DNA from: Sinonovacula constricta
Taxonomy: Eukaryota; Mollusca; Bivalvia; Cardiida; Solecurtidae
Direction: 5' to 3'
DNA: 64,000 bases
Assembly (NCBI GenBank): GCA_007844125.1
Contig: CM017573.1
Coordinates: 12,637,987-12,701,986 of the forward strand
Within the stretch, counting starts at the first letter, position 1, and each line of letters starts with the position of its first letter. The notes beneath the pieces are model-generated. The model ran no database searches. It worked only from the letters and a program-made list of their open reading frames with translations, and was not told where the DNA came from. A program made the position numbers and the translations under genes. Below, piece after piece: positions 25,401-37,165 of this stretch.

Positions 25401-28400
25401 TAAATCATTATCATAATTATCTATGTGTTTGGTGTGTCATACACCATACTGGTTCCTATGGCAAAGGTAATGTTTTTCATTGACAAACGTGCAGGCAAAA
25501 AATAAAAAAATAAGTCAACGTAAGACAAGCAATGGACGACAAGATCAATGCTGATGACATTTTCCCCGACCGAAACTCGAAGAACCTATAGGAGGGTCTC
25601 TACTTCTGTTGATAAGATACAGAGGCTTTTAGTTAATACACCTGCTGGCTTGCCAAGAACGACATTACTTAAGGTTCAGCTCATCCATCCGCCTTGTATT
25701 GTGACTCCGCCATGTTGCCAAATTATGGTTATTAAGTCATACACCAAATTGTGCTCACCATCAAGTATTTAATATCAGATGCCGCAAAAATAAAATAAAA
25801 CCAATTCATCTTATTTAATGTTGATTTCATTGCGCCTGGAATTCACCCTCTAACATTGTAGATACACATGTACTATATAGTATTACTTTTATGCCTGTAC
25901 TTCTTATTCACACGCGATCATGGTCACAGGACCTGTGATAACTGTGGATTGTCAATTATACAAGTTATATCAGAATTAAACTATTATTCTGTATGGATGT
26001 ATACGTGCAAGTTAGATAAAACCTTAAATGAACCCAATAATAACAATACACGTTATACAAGTAATTAAAGTTGTGAGATACTAATATAAAGGATTACCGT
26101 TTTACTCTGGTACATGTGCCAGTGGATATACCTTTTACATCGCTATCAAGATACTTTAATAAGTATACAAAAGTGTGCACTCCTAACGAATAAAGAAGAG
26201 ACATTGCTCGTGCAGTACAATTAGTTGACTCGTATACACTAATTTAGATATCAGTACAAGTATTAACTTCCGGTTAATGGCGGTGTTCGTACATGTTTTA
26301 GCGTGGTAACAAAGTTCTTTCTTTCCCGTGTCTAGAGCTTTATAGGCCAGCTTTTTCACCGAAAGCATAGTGGCAAAATTAAGAATGAACTGCAATACAT
26401 CAGACACAATTGTTAGTGATAGTGAAACATTAGAGTATACCGTGAACGTGTCGAGCAAATTTGAAACAAGAGGTGGGAGGAGTTCCACATGGCAGACAGA
26501 CGAGAGGCAGCATTAAAGGGAAAAGGTCAGCTCTAGCGGATCTATGGATATAGACACCGGAGCAATTGCAAGGTTAGACAATGAAGACAAGCTTGTATGT
26601 TTATAAAATAAATAGAAATTTTGGTGTCCTGCAAGACCTAAAGAATGAGCAAAAAAACACAAAACACTGAGCTCACTAATCTGATGGGTCGTGTAGCGGA
26701 AAACACAACGTGTATTGGTAACATAAAAGGATGCTGTCCGAACGAGAGAAGCAATTAAAGGCTCTAAAATATAAGACCATTGATTAAGAGGCAAGAAGCA
26801 GTATAAACAATTTTATATTCTGGGGACTCACAGAAAACACCAGACATTCTTGTGCATCTTTGTTCGTAAACTTTATCAGGGACAAACTTGATATAGAGGC
26901 TACGTTTCCGCGATTACGCTGACACTGAGTATGTACTACGAAATGCGTACAAATTAAAGGAGACGCCATTCGGTGTAGATCGCGATTACTCCAAAGATAC
27001 AGCAAAGGCAAGAAGGTATCTGTACATATATTAGCAGGCAAGGGAAGCTCGTGCAAGAAGAGCAAACGTACACATTAAATTCCCAGCGCGCCTATTCATT
27101 GACAAACGGCTAGTATCTGATACATTCCTGATTGGTTCCCGTTAGTGAAGGAGGACATATTGCAGACACACAGCGTCGACAACGATACACGTCAAGACAA
27201 AACATGCAATGCTAACTCCCCTCGTGACAACAAAATATACTCACGTCACACAGAAAGTAATAGTGAATCAGAATCTACCGGTACACAAGGCGACAATCTG
27301 CACGTGAATTTAGACAGAAATACGAGCAACAGGGATAGCTATAGTAAACTAACAGGATCACTTGACCAATCAGAAACTAGAAACGAGTGACGTGCCAATA
27401 TCATAAATAAAAAAGGCACAACGTAATGGTCAGTCTTATGGGGAAAATGTCGACATGTTCGTGACAACCAGGAGAGGAGAAAAAGGCAGGAACCCAAATC
27501 GCAATGAGTCGAGTAGGAAAGGAGGATGATAGAAGGATGCGCCAGTCACAGATGGCAAAGGAACCGATCACTTCTATTAAAATCTAAGAAAGCAACATTA
27601 ATAGCCGCATAAACACAGACGGTGCAGCTGCAAGTGACACGACTAAGTGTGTGGTGACTGACACAGCACACCCCTAGTATGCATTCATGCATACTATGGA
27701 CATAAATCTATGTCTATTTTATGTGCAGGGCTTCATAGGAATGACCTTCATCAAACTAGACTCTAAAGAAGTAAATGCATAATTTGAACAACATGATGAC
27801 GTATTTGTTGAATATATTGATTATTGTATATTACTTATCAAGATCAAAGGACACGACATAGGTTTTCATGATGATGTTTACATATTCCTATGTTATAATA
27901 TTCCAACTGGTAGCAGCAGGGAACTATCTGTTGGCCACGGTGTATTTTTTATTTATTAACAGAAGAAATTATTTTACTAGAACATGAATTGTCAAACCCA
28001 AATATTATAATTACAGATTTGAATACACGGGTAGGGCAGAAAAATGATTTTATAGAAGACGATTTTTTCAATCAAGATATATTACCAGAAGATAATACTA
28101 TAGGCAATCCTTTATACAGATACAGCCAGGATAGGATTATAAACGACCATGTTATTAATATGATATTTTTTGCAGACAGACTGGTTCAGTATTATGCATG
28201 GTAGGGTGTCTGAGGATAAGAGTTTGGGTGGCTTTTATTTGTATTAAGTCAGCGGGTTGTAGTGTGATTGAATTGACTATGTATTATGTATAACAGACTT
28301 CATTTCATACAATATTTTACCCATTTTGCGGTTCATGAACCGAACATTTTATCTGATCATTGTGTCGTGAGCATTTCAATTAATGACACTGGCAACTTTA

Positions 28401-31400
28401 AAAGACCACACATGACACAGGAAACAGGCAATTTCGGCCCACACAGGAACACATATAAATGTAATAGGAATTTAGATAAATAAGTTTGTATACAGATATC
28501 CTTTACGAAGATGATAACATAGAACAATTACATCCCTAACTACAAACTTAGAATTAATATCAGACACCAGTGGAGTTGATGACAATATCGATACATTCTA
28601 TGATTTTGTAGACCATTTATTCAAAAAGAAAATTAACCTATATAGTACAGAACATAAACTAGAAAAAAACAAATGGTTCGATAATACATGTACTGAGAAA
28701 AAGAACATATTCTAAAGGAATCTTAAAATGTACAAGAAACGGAAAATAACGAAGTAAACAGTACAACTATATGAAAGATAACACAATAAAATTTTAAAAA
28801 AATATGAAATATACAGATGCCAGAGAATATTGGAAAATGTTAAAGAGTGCATCATCTGGGTAGTCAAACAATAATATCACAAATAATATCATAAATAATG
28901 ATGTCTACACGCATTTCAAAGCAATTAACAACCCGGAATCACACTTGTTTTCAAACAGAGGACATAATTTATTGTTATTGAAATTATGTAAATAATGAAT
29001 TACAAAATATGTTCTCAGAATTGAATTTAGAAATAGCATATTCTGAAATAGCTACAGCTTGCAGAGAACTTCGTAATAACAGGTCAGGAGGAGCGGAGCA
29101 TCTTATAAATGAATTCTTTAAATATGGTTCCAGCACGTTATAACCGTATTCACGTGCGTTATTTAACAAAATCTTTCATCTAGAATTTTTCCGAGAAAAA
29201 ATCGAACAAGAGTTTTATTAAACCATTGAATAAAACAAAGAAACGTTATTCAAGTGGTTAATTTCAGAGGCATATCTCTACTTCATCATTTTGAAAAACT
29301 TTTCTCTTTTTTTCCTAAATAACAGATAAACCACATCGGCAGATCACTATAACGTGGAAGCATAAGCTGGTTTTCGCAAAGGTATGAGAACTGTTGATAA
29401 TAAATTCATTTTAAATGCAGCCGTAAAACACATGCTAAATTCAAATAAAAAACTTTACATAGCAATTGTTCATTAATAGCAAAGCGTTCGATGATGTAGT
29501 ACGAGATGTATTATAGTATAAATTAATAAGAAGTCGTGTAAGAGGCAAAATTCTGAACATTTTAAAATCTATGAAAAGCTCCTTAAAAACGACTGTACGA
29601 ACTAATGGCGAACTTAGTGAAGCTACACACATGCACTCGGGGTAGTTCAAGGTAAGTGTATATCATCATGCCTGCTTTCCATCTACATAAATGACCTAGA
29701 ATAAACGCAAGAATTAAAAGGGGCTCATGGATTTCAACTAGATGTGTTAAAACAGTATGTATTACTTTATGCAGATGATATTGTTCTCCTTTCTGAAAGT
29801 AGTGACGATAAAATTATATATGTATCAGTATATAAGGACTTAAGTATAAAACTGCAAATGCACATCAGGTACTTGATACTTTTTTCCCTATGCAACCACT
29901 CAAGTCAATGAAATTATTATGAACATATATAACGTTAAACACGAAAAATATAATGTATTTTGTAATATTCGTCCTGTAAGTTCGTATTCGCTGAACCGAT
30001 AGTTCATGTCATTGCAAGACATGAAGCTTAGTGATAAATGCACGTAAAATGTTGTGGTTGTTTTCAAAAGATAGAAACCATCTTTATGCAACTAGTATTT
30101 TAAGTCATATGCAGTGTTTTACACGAAAGTGTGTATATTTTCCATAATTTTCCAAATTATTTTGAAAAAATAACCAAAGTTTATAACAAGGGCTATTTGT
30201 ATTCAAACAGAAGTCAAATTAAAATATTTTGTTTACTCTGAATTTCGGAGGCTTAACTATGCTTAAATTCGATTAAATGATTTGGACACAAAAGGGAGCT
30301 AATCCTCTTAGGTAATGTCTTACCTTTATAGACGGAGAAATGATCACTCTCTGTGGCACATGCTTGAATATCCAAATCCCTTGTGTCCACTGGAATAAAA
30401 CGGAATCCGTAGAATAGAATCACTAATATGGGTTTTTTTTATTTACTTACTTTGTTTCGTCAGTATGAACAAGCGTTAATGGGAAGTATGATATCTGCTT
30501 GATAGTTGAACATACTACACCAACAAATGATTTGTAATCCCATTGTAGGTAGTGTGGTTGTGTTTAAGACACGTTGTTGCTACTTCATTTTAAAATAACA
30601 ATAACTGTGATGAATACCTATACAAAATGACTTGTCAGCGGGAGATGTTCTTATGGTTTTAACGGTGACTTAAAGTTTGGATATCATTATTCCCTTTTCA
30701 ACATGTGTTTACTAAAGGTATTATCACTATTCAAAATATGTATTGAACCACAACTATTAAATGAAGCAACTACGTTTCCATGATAGTTAAATATAGACAT
30801 AGAAAAAGCCGAAAGGCCAAGATGACCAATAAGACATGAATGACTGAGCAATTGTTGTAAGGAATCGTCACTCAATAAAACGAAAGTATACTACACAAGT
30901 GGTAATAAGAGCAGGTCCATATTAGCTTAAATATCTGTTATCCCACAGCTACTCATGTGTATCCCAAATACATGAAGCAATGTGAAAAGAAAACACAAAG
31001 AATTCGTCTTTCATGTGTAGAAGTTCAATATTTCTGTTTTTAAATGTTTGACAAATTTAATACAAACTGTACTAATATTAAGATGTTGTGTGAATTGCAC
31101 CCCCCCCCCACCCCACCCCGCCCTTTTTTGTATGACTCTACTGACCAATAGCCGAGGGGAACGAAAATACCACACCATGAGTAAATGTTCTTAATGGAAT
31201 GTTTCAACTTGGCTGAAAGTATTGAATAATATTATTCTTTCTAGATTTGTTTACCAAATATAAAGAAAATTATTTCACTTGAGTATTGAACCCCAAATAG
31301 ATACCGTAAATGAAGTATCTACTGTTATATGATAGCATAAGAAATAGACAGGAGTGTGTTAGTCTATAAGTCTTAAAAACTGAACGATTGGTGGTTTGAT

Positions 31401-34145
31401 TAATTACTCAATTAAAGAAAATCATGCAATACTAATCATAACAAATGTGTGATCATTTTACCTCATATATGACTTACACTTCCTAACAATAGAATGCATG
31501 TTCTTACATAATACAAGCTTGTCGGTGATTAGCAGTGCATCACATTCTATGGTCTCTGATCGCTCTCTGCATACGGTCATTCTTTCGTTTATCACAAATG
31601 CAATACGTATATCCTCTTCAGAGTTAGTAGCAACATCTGAAAACAAAGGAAAGTTATCTTTCCTTACAAGAATTACCACGAGCCATTATTAACAGGTGTT
31701 ATCAGTAACCAAAATTATTAGAAATTACTATTACAAATCATAAAAAATGTTACAAGTACGTATTACATCTTATCCATACTTTGCAATTCGCAGCATAACC
31801 AAAATCCACATTAACGAACAATAAAACAGATACCATTACTTATCATAATCATTTGCTTATCATAATCAATAGCATATCGCTAGCAAACCTTAAACATGTC
31901 CTTTACTTCAATAAAAAAATCAATTATTGTCCAATGTAACCGTTATAAATCATAAGCACTATTTTCAGTTACTAAACATAATCAGAAGGAGCCGTTGACA
32001 TTAATATCAGCAGTTTTTTTTTCCTATTACAACCAAGTTAACTCGTGCCACTAACCATGTATTAACTGAAAATACAAACACCCATTAGTACATGAACTTA
32101 CCCGTCGTTATCAGAAGTAACAAAAGTACTAACCCCTATTAACAGTGCTATTTTTGCCCAAAAGACTGAAACTTCCAGTTCATCAATCATTACGACATAT
32201 TGCTATTACCAAGCATTACCAAAACGTGCGCAAATTAATCATTACCGGAAGGTAGTATTACCAATCATTGTCAAGCTTCAAACATAGACTTAACTAACAG
32301 AATTCAGTAGTACCAAGCAGTGTCCTAGCTTAAACATAGCCATAATTACTGGAAGTTAGTATTACCGAGTATTGCCCAAACATGCAAACTAGCCATAATT
32401 ATCGAAAGTTAGTATTACCCAGCATTGTCCCAACATACACATAGAAATGATCTCCTGCAGGTAAGTATTATCACATATTACCGAAACTACACATGCCCAT
32501 AATTATAGGACGTTAGCATTAGTAGACAGTGTCCAAACTTACACAAAGCCATGATTACTGGACGTTAGTACTACAAACCATTGCCAAGACTTTTACTACA
32601 ACTCAGCATTGCCTAAACTTACACATCTCCATAATTACCGGAAATTCCTATTACCGAACAATACCCACCCACTCATATTACCAGATACGAGGCTTAATTG
32701 ACAGACATGTTGTGAGCATTATATGTAACGGTTTGACTTTTTTTGATTGTGAATTGCAAAATACAATGCATTGCTACTTTTTGGACAGACGAATAATATG
32801 GCAACGCTGAACATGTTTTCGAGTATCATACAACTGGGATAATGTCAGTAAGCCTTTTCTGATCATAACTAAAATAGATAATTGGTCAGATATATATTAC
32901 TACGGATAAAATATAATAATGTTTTACTTATTTAAGCTGCATAAAATATATTTTGTTTGATTCTGTATCCTTTCCGATGCATACATTTAAATAATTTTGT
33001 TAAAGGACCAACATGTTATATGTGATATTGTTTCCTTACCTCCTTAGATTTTATACTTACAAACTACAAAGTCTAATCAACAGCATTATCCCCGATTAAG
33101 CGGCCTAAGTGTCTGTCACATATTGATATCAAAAGCTCGTAGAACTGCTGTTCGCATTACAAGCATCAGTACTAGGTACACACATAGAGGTTTGAGAAAC
33201 ATACCTGCTATCCGTTTGTCTAGGGGACATGTTTGTTGCCAATCTAAAACTTCCTCCAGCGGTTTATATTCTTTAGCATGATACAGTTGTCTCCGATCAG
33301 TACGTGGTAGCTGAACAATCCGTCCTACAATCAGAACAAACAGGATATGTGTTTATGGCCGATTTGAGTAAAACTAATTTGTAACATTATTTTCATATCA
33401 GATAATTCTCAAAACTATATTCCCCGTTAGCATTCCTTTAAATTTTCTCATTAAATGTAATCCCTTTAACATATTTAACATTTGTACAACATCAATAACA
33501 TTTAAATGTCAGTTTGTTTTAGCTGTTATACAGAGAAGATAATACCATTAACCAGCAGGTATTGTATGATAGTGCTTTAGATATTAAAATTAAACAGTGT
33601 TAATCTAGATTTATGCATTTTAAAATAGAACTTATAAAATTGTATCTATAACTGTCAAAGTATAGTTTGTATTTTTATATATTTAATCACTTTAAAATAC
33701 ATTTTGCTAACAGGGCTACCCCATGTCCCCCGAGACATGATTGGCTAGTACAGTTTACTAAGAGTATGAGTGAGCAAACTGTGTATGACGGTGCCCTACA
33801 AAAGTTTTCATTTTCAACATATGTAGGCTGCTTAATTTCTGTCATATCTGACAACGATAAATATCAAAAGCTTTTTGTTCATGTGTTTTACAGGTGACTT
33901 CGTCTTAAAACGTACTAAAACCTTTTATTTCTGTCTAAAAATATAAAGACTGTGGGGATTTCATACAAACTTTCTTCACATCGTAACTTACCGTGCACTT
34001 TTGACCACTCTTCTTCTGAATGGTCAAATGGAGAAGTTTCCATGTCCCTAAGATCTCTGATGATGGTTGAAAGTTCATTGTCTTGTGACATTGTCCTCTG
34101 CTGTTACGAGCTGTAAACGGCCAATGTAAGGTACTATTCAGAGCA
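22401..34145 (-). CDS. Multi-exon host gene, unknown family
   Basis: Five exons chain in one frame. Exon 1 is 34145-33992 with ATG at 34091-34089; an in-frame TAA lies four codons upstream and an acceptor 'caattacag' precedes the exon, so a 5' UTR exon probably lies further up. Exon 2 is 33324-33205, exon 3 is 31636-31478, exon 4 is 30389-30324 and exon 5 is 22949-22861. All introns are GT..AG and most donors are GTAAG or GTATG; exon 3 uses GTAAGT inside a frame that would otherwise stay open to a later GT. Together they give 534 coding bases, 178 codons. The product starts MSQDNELSTIIRDLRDMETS; I see no signal peptide or membrane segment in this part and I do not recognise the family. Two further exons are tentative: 22788-22725 (72-base intron before it) and 22618-22401, ending in TAA, total about 271 residues. 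They keep phase but have weak splice signals. The 7.4 kb fourth intron holds an antisense LINE. Confidence 0.7.
23635..24340. repeat. Degenerate minisatellite, ~40-75 bp period
   Basis: Around ten diverged units carry the theme 'atgtcgtgctggcacaacat' followed by 'tcagcatgacattcagctc', for example near 23655, 23858, 23925, 23960, 24010, 24060, 24125 and 24265. Spacing is irregular. It lies in the long fourth intron of the minus-strand gene. Confidence 0.7.
24341..26488. other. Intronic stretch, nothing firmly identified
   Basis: Part of intron 4 of the minus-strand gene. A somewhat GC-richer block at 25530-25760 starts with an ATG in fair context (MDDKINADDIF on the plus strand) but stops after 19 codons; the other frames match nothing I know. 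The part after about 26100 may be the 5' UTR of the LINE that starts at 26489. Confidence 0.35.
26489..29890 (+). mobile_element. Dead full-length-type LINE (ORF1, endonuclease, RT)
   Basis: ORF1 begins at 26489 with MADRREAALKGKG and, after several breaks, shows 'DYADTEYVLRNAYKLKETPF' then 'DRDYSKDTAKARR' and 'ARLFIDKRL' (26900-27120), the C-terminal pattern of L1 ORF1/transposase-22-like proteins. An apurinic-type endonuclease is readable at about 27780-28400: 'IIITDLNTRVGQKNDFI' (where active copies have GDFN.RVG) and 'NILSDHCVVSI' (SDH box). A reverse transcriptase follows at about 28990-29870 with 'ELRNNRSGGAEHLINEFFK', 'GVVQGKCISSCLLSIYINDL' and an intact catalytic box in LLYADDIVLLSE at about 29757-29800. 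There are many stops and frameshifts and no poly(A) tail is evident. The element sits antisense in intron 4 of the minus-strand host gene. Confidence 0.88.
31095..31125. repeat. C-rich low-complexity tract
   Basis: A poly-C run interrupted by A and G within intron 3 of the minus-strand gene, in otherwise AT-rich sequence. Confidence 0.9.
31690..32690. repeat. Degenerate minisatellite, ~60-67 bp period
   Basis: About fifteen diverged units vary on 'agtattaccaagcattgtcc', then 'aaacttacacatagccataa' and 'ttaccggaagtt'. The clearest ones lie between 32200 and 32600 (near 32280, 32345, 32408, 32470, 32530). It lies wholly inside intron 2 (31637-33204) of the minus-strand host gene. Confidence 0.75.
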
Positions 34146-34149
34146 CTGT

Positions 34150-34949
34150 AATTGAAAAATTAAATGATTCCAATTATTCCAATTATTATCTAAACTAAGC
34201 TTAAATTGCAACATATATACAATACAATAAGTAAACATATGAAAATTATATCAAGTGATTAGTGATAGAATATATTTATTGCAACAGATAAGAATATCGT
34301 TTATCATTAAATGTCTACATATACTGCTGCCCTTTTTTCGGGGAAAGAATAAAGATAACGATCGAAAACTAAACTGTGCTGAATTTAGATTTTTACTTGA
34401 TATTCTTTGAAACGGATAACATGTTACGTAAAGACGTCTTCCAGTTGGCATTTGAACTCATGCAGTTTTATTTTTCCGGCCGAAAACGTCATAGAAGATA
34501 AGGCAGGATCAACGCTAGTTCAAAAAATATTGCGACAGTCCCTGTTTTGACGGCCTGTTATTTACTAGTAGTAGTTTTGGGATTAGATAACTAATGTGGA
34601 ACCCTAAGGTCTTATATCTGTATATTCCACAACAGCGATGATCATGCCATACTTCAAAGTAAAATCAGTGTAATGTTTATATCTCAATGTATAATATCAC
34701 ACTGGTTGAGCCTGTTGACTGTCAGCACTGTTTATTCTGGACCATGCGTAGTACCAAATCACGCCTTGAGTGTTCCAAGAAAACACACTAGCCTTGACAA
34801 GCGTGAACAAATGCCGTACCGCTTTACACATGTCCATATCTCAGGATATATCGCCAAGTAAAAATAGAGTAACCGAGCGTATGTTTGTATTTATGTTTGT
34901 ACATATGTATGTATGTACAACTATATGTACACCTTTTGATAATTTGTCG
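34150..34949. other. Upstream flank of the minus-strand gene
   Basis: Intron or promoter-proximal sequence is expected here because exon 1 has an acceptor site at its 5' end. I could not pick a non-coding first exon or a promoter with confidence. Confidence 0.3.
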
Positions 34950-36110
34950 AACTATACAATTTCTGATATATATTTGGATAAAAAAGACTTTGCTTTACAG
35001 GCTCAAATGGTGTCTAATATAAAAAGAAAATACGTTAACTAACGACAACGCCTGATATCTTATGAGTAGTTTGACTTGCATTGAGCTGACGATATGATCG
35101 GACAATTGGCATTCACATGGACATTAAACATGCTGCACCATTTTATTTGCATATTGTTTAGATGTATAAAACAATTTATTACACAATGTGACTACTCTTT
35201 TAACAAACTCATTTAAGAAATAGTCTAGAAATGACATTTTAAAATTCAAGCACAACACTGATTACAGGTAAGAATACAACCTCGTTAATCCATCTAATGG
35301 TTCGAAGTTGCCACGATCGGTACGTTATATACGCTGTGAGAAGTTGAAGTGGTACAAATCGGTAACGTATAATAACCACTCTCAACACCTCGAATATTTC
35401 TACGAAATATAATGGCCCGGATACCGCCCCGCCGAAGAGTTGATATTGAATGACATGATATTAAGAACAACAGCACCTTGCCGAATAAACTCAATCCATG
35501 AAGGTTACATTTACAACGTGATTTAAATCAACTACATGAGCATAATAAAGATGCGACACTTATTAGAGGCAGTTAAAACCAGTCAATCAATATCAAGTTT
35601 GTTGTACCATTACTATATATAGAATTTCAGATATGATATGTTAGGAAAAGGGTGGCATTGCTTTATAGGCTCAAATAGTGTCTTATATATGTTATAACAA
35701 TACGTTAACTATCGACAAACCGGACATCTGATGAATACTTTGATTTAAATTGAGCTGACGATATGATCGAACAATTGGCCTTCACATGAACATAGCATAT
35801 GCTACACCATTTGTATTGTGTATTGTCTAAATGTAGCAAACAATTCATTAAACAACGCACATAATTTTAAATAAATTCATTTCAGACATAAATTACAAAT
35901 AACCATTTTAAAACCCTCATACAGCACTGCTTACATGAGAGGATAACAGTAATCTCAACACTTAGGTTTTTTTCTACGAAAAAGACTTGTCCGGATACCG
36001 CTCCGCCGAAGAAGTTACGAAAGACATGATGACTACAACTACAGCACATTGCCGACGCATTCCATAATGTTTCTTTAACCATGTGTATTAAATTAACTGC
36101 ATCTGCATAA
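34950..36110. repeat. Direct duplication, two ~500-600 bp units
   Basis: Unit 1 (about 34950-35530) and unit 2 (about 35630-36110) share, in the same order, 'aggctcaaatNgtgtct', 'acgttaact', 'gagctgacgatatgatcg', 'caattggc.ttcacatg', 'caacactgNttaca' and 'ccggataccgcNccgccgaa'. Identity looks roughly 75-80% by eye. No open frame is conserved between the units, so this looks like an old non-coding tandem duplication. Confidence 0.8.
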
Positions 36111-36450
36111 GAATGCGTACAGTAATCTTACAATTTATCTTAAAGGTAGTGCAAGTTAGAATTCGTAAAAACGGTTAAAACATTTTAATACTGGTTTCAA
36201 AACAGTTAACACTTAGTACTCTATATAATTATGAGTTCTTTTTAAGTAGAACTCACTTAGAAGGCCAGATCTGACTACCTTACATATATTCAGACTACTC
36301 CATGATGGCTCGAATTATGCGACAACACAATAGCTTCATAGTTTAAATTTACGTAAGATTAACCACTAGATCACTCTTGAATACACTCTGCAACTGTACT
36401 GAGATGATTACATGTGTTAACGCATTGCTTAATGAGTATGTCCAGAGTGG

Positions 36451-36840
36451 CATTTACAACAGGTTTATCTCTTATATCTCTGTATCAATTAGTTACATGA
36501 CCTATGAGGGATTGTGTGGTTGTTTTTCACCTTTTTGTGAATAGGTCCGGGATCCGGTCAAACTGTCAATTTTTATACATGAAATCGTAAATCATTCAAA
36601 ATTAAAAGAGAAAAAAGGTTGCGCGACAGCAATAGTTTTTAATAGGTTTATCTCTTATATCTCTGTATCACTCAGTTACATGGCCTCTGGTAGATTGCGC
36701 AAACGATCACTACTCTAGCGTTGTTGTTTTTCATCTTTTTGTGAAGAGGTTCGAGTCCGGTCAGTTTGTGAATTTTTGAGACATGAACTCGTAAATTATC
36801 AAAATTTTGAGGGAAACAAGATGGCGCGACTACAATCATT
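36451..36840. repeat. Tandem ~190 bp duplication with tRNA-like B box
   Basis: The phrase 'ggtttatctcttatatctct' followed by 'gtatca.t.agttacatg.cct' occurs at 36462 and 36649. Each is followed by 'tttttca.ctttttgtgaa', then 'aggtccgggatccggtca' in the first unit or 'aggttcgagtccggtcag' in the second. The second unit preserves a B-box consensus (GGTTCGAGTCC) and an 'A-box' like stretch about 60 bases upstream, so the unit may derive from a Pol III element. The two copies are diverged. Confidence 0.7.
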
Positions 36841-36949
36841 TTATGAATTTCAATCAACAACACCTAAAGGGAGAGCGGTGCCTCTTATGGATTGCATTTT
36901 TACATTTGAGCCATCTTTGATGGGCCAAAACATTTGCAATCAATAAGAA

Positions 36950-37165
36950 TATATGACAAAGTCCTATGAGCATTGCAACATAAACCAAACTCCGAAAAGG
37001 CACAGAACAAAGATATATCACATGCAACAAATTTGTGATGAGTCATTTAACGAAAAGAGCAAACCCGACAGTTACCGCCTTGGAACGGTCAGTCGGCAAT
37101 ATGGACCGACTGGGGTGCTTACTAATTTTTTTCAAACAGAGATCGCATTTTCTTTTCTGCGCCCA
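36950..37165 (-). repeat. ~620 bp interspersed repeat, copy G
   Basis: The tail is at about 36953-36985 ('tcctatgagcattgcaacat') and a perfect 29-base GC-rich core lies at 37069-37097 on the minus strand. It is followed by 'gaccgactggggtgctta', the best match to copy A's 'caccccagtcggtc' in the whole window. The head region is not recognisable after about 37165. Confidence 0.8.

Noticed and set aside
26183..27065. Three minus-strand open frames of about 90-100 codons
   Set aside because: The two at 26513-27065 are antisense to the readable LINE ORF1; the one at 26183-26488 covers its likely 5' UTR and lacks splice support.
30430..30540. Candidate extra exon between exons 3 and 4 of the minus-strand gene (strong GTAAGTAA donor)
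   Set aside because: Every acceptor choice gives an in-frame stop, and the better GTAAGT donor of exon 3 makes an extra exon unnecessary.
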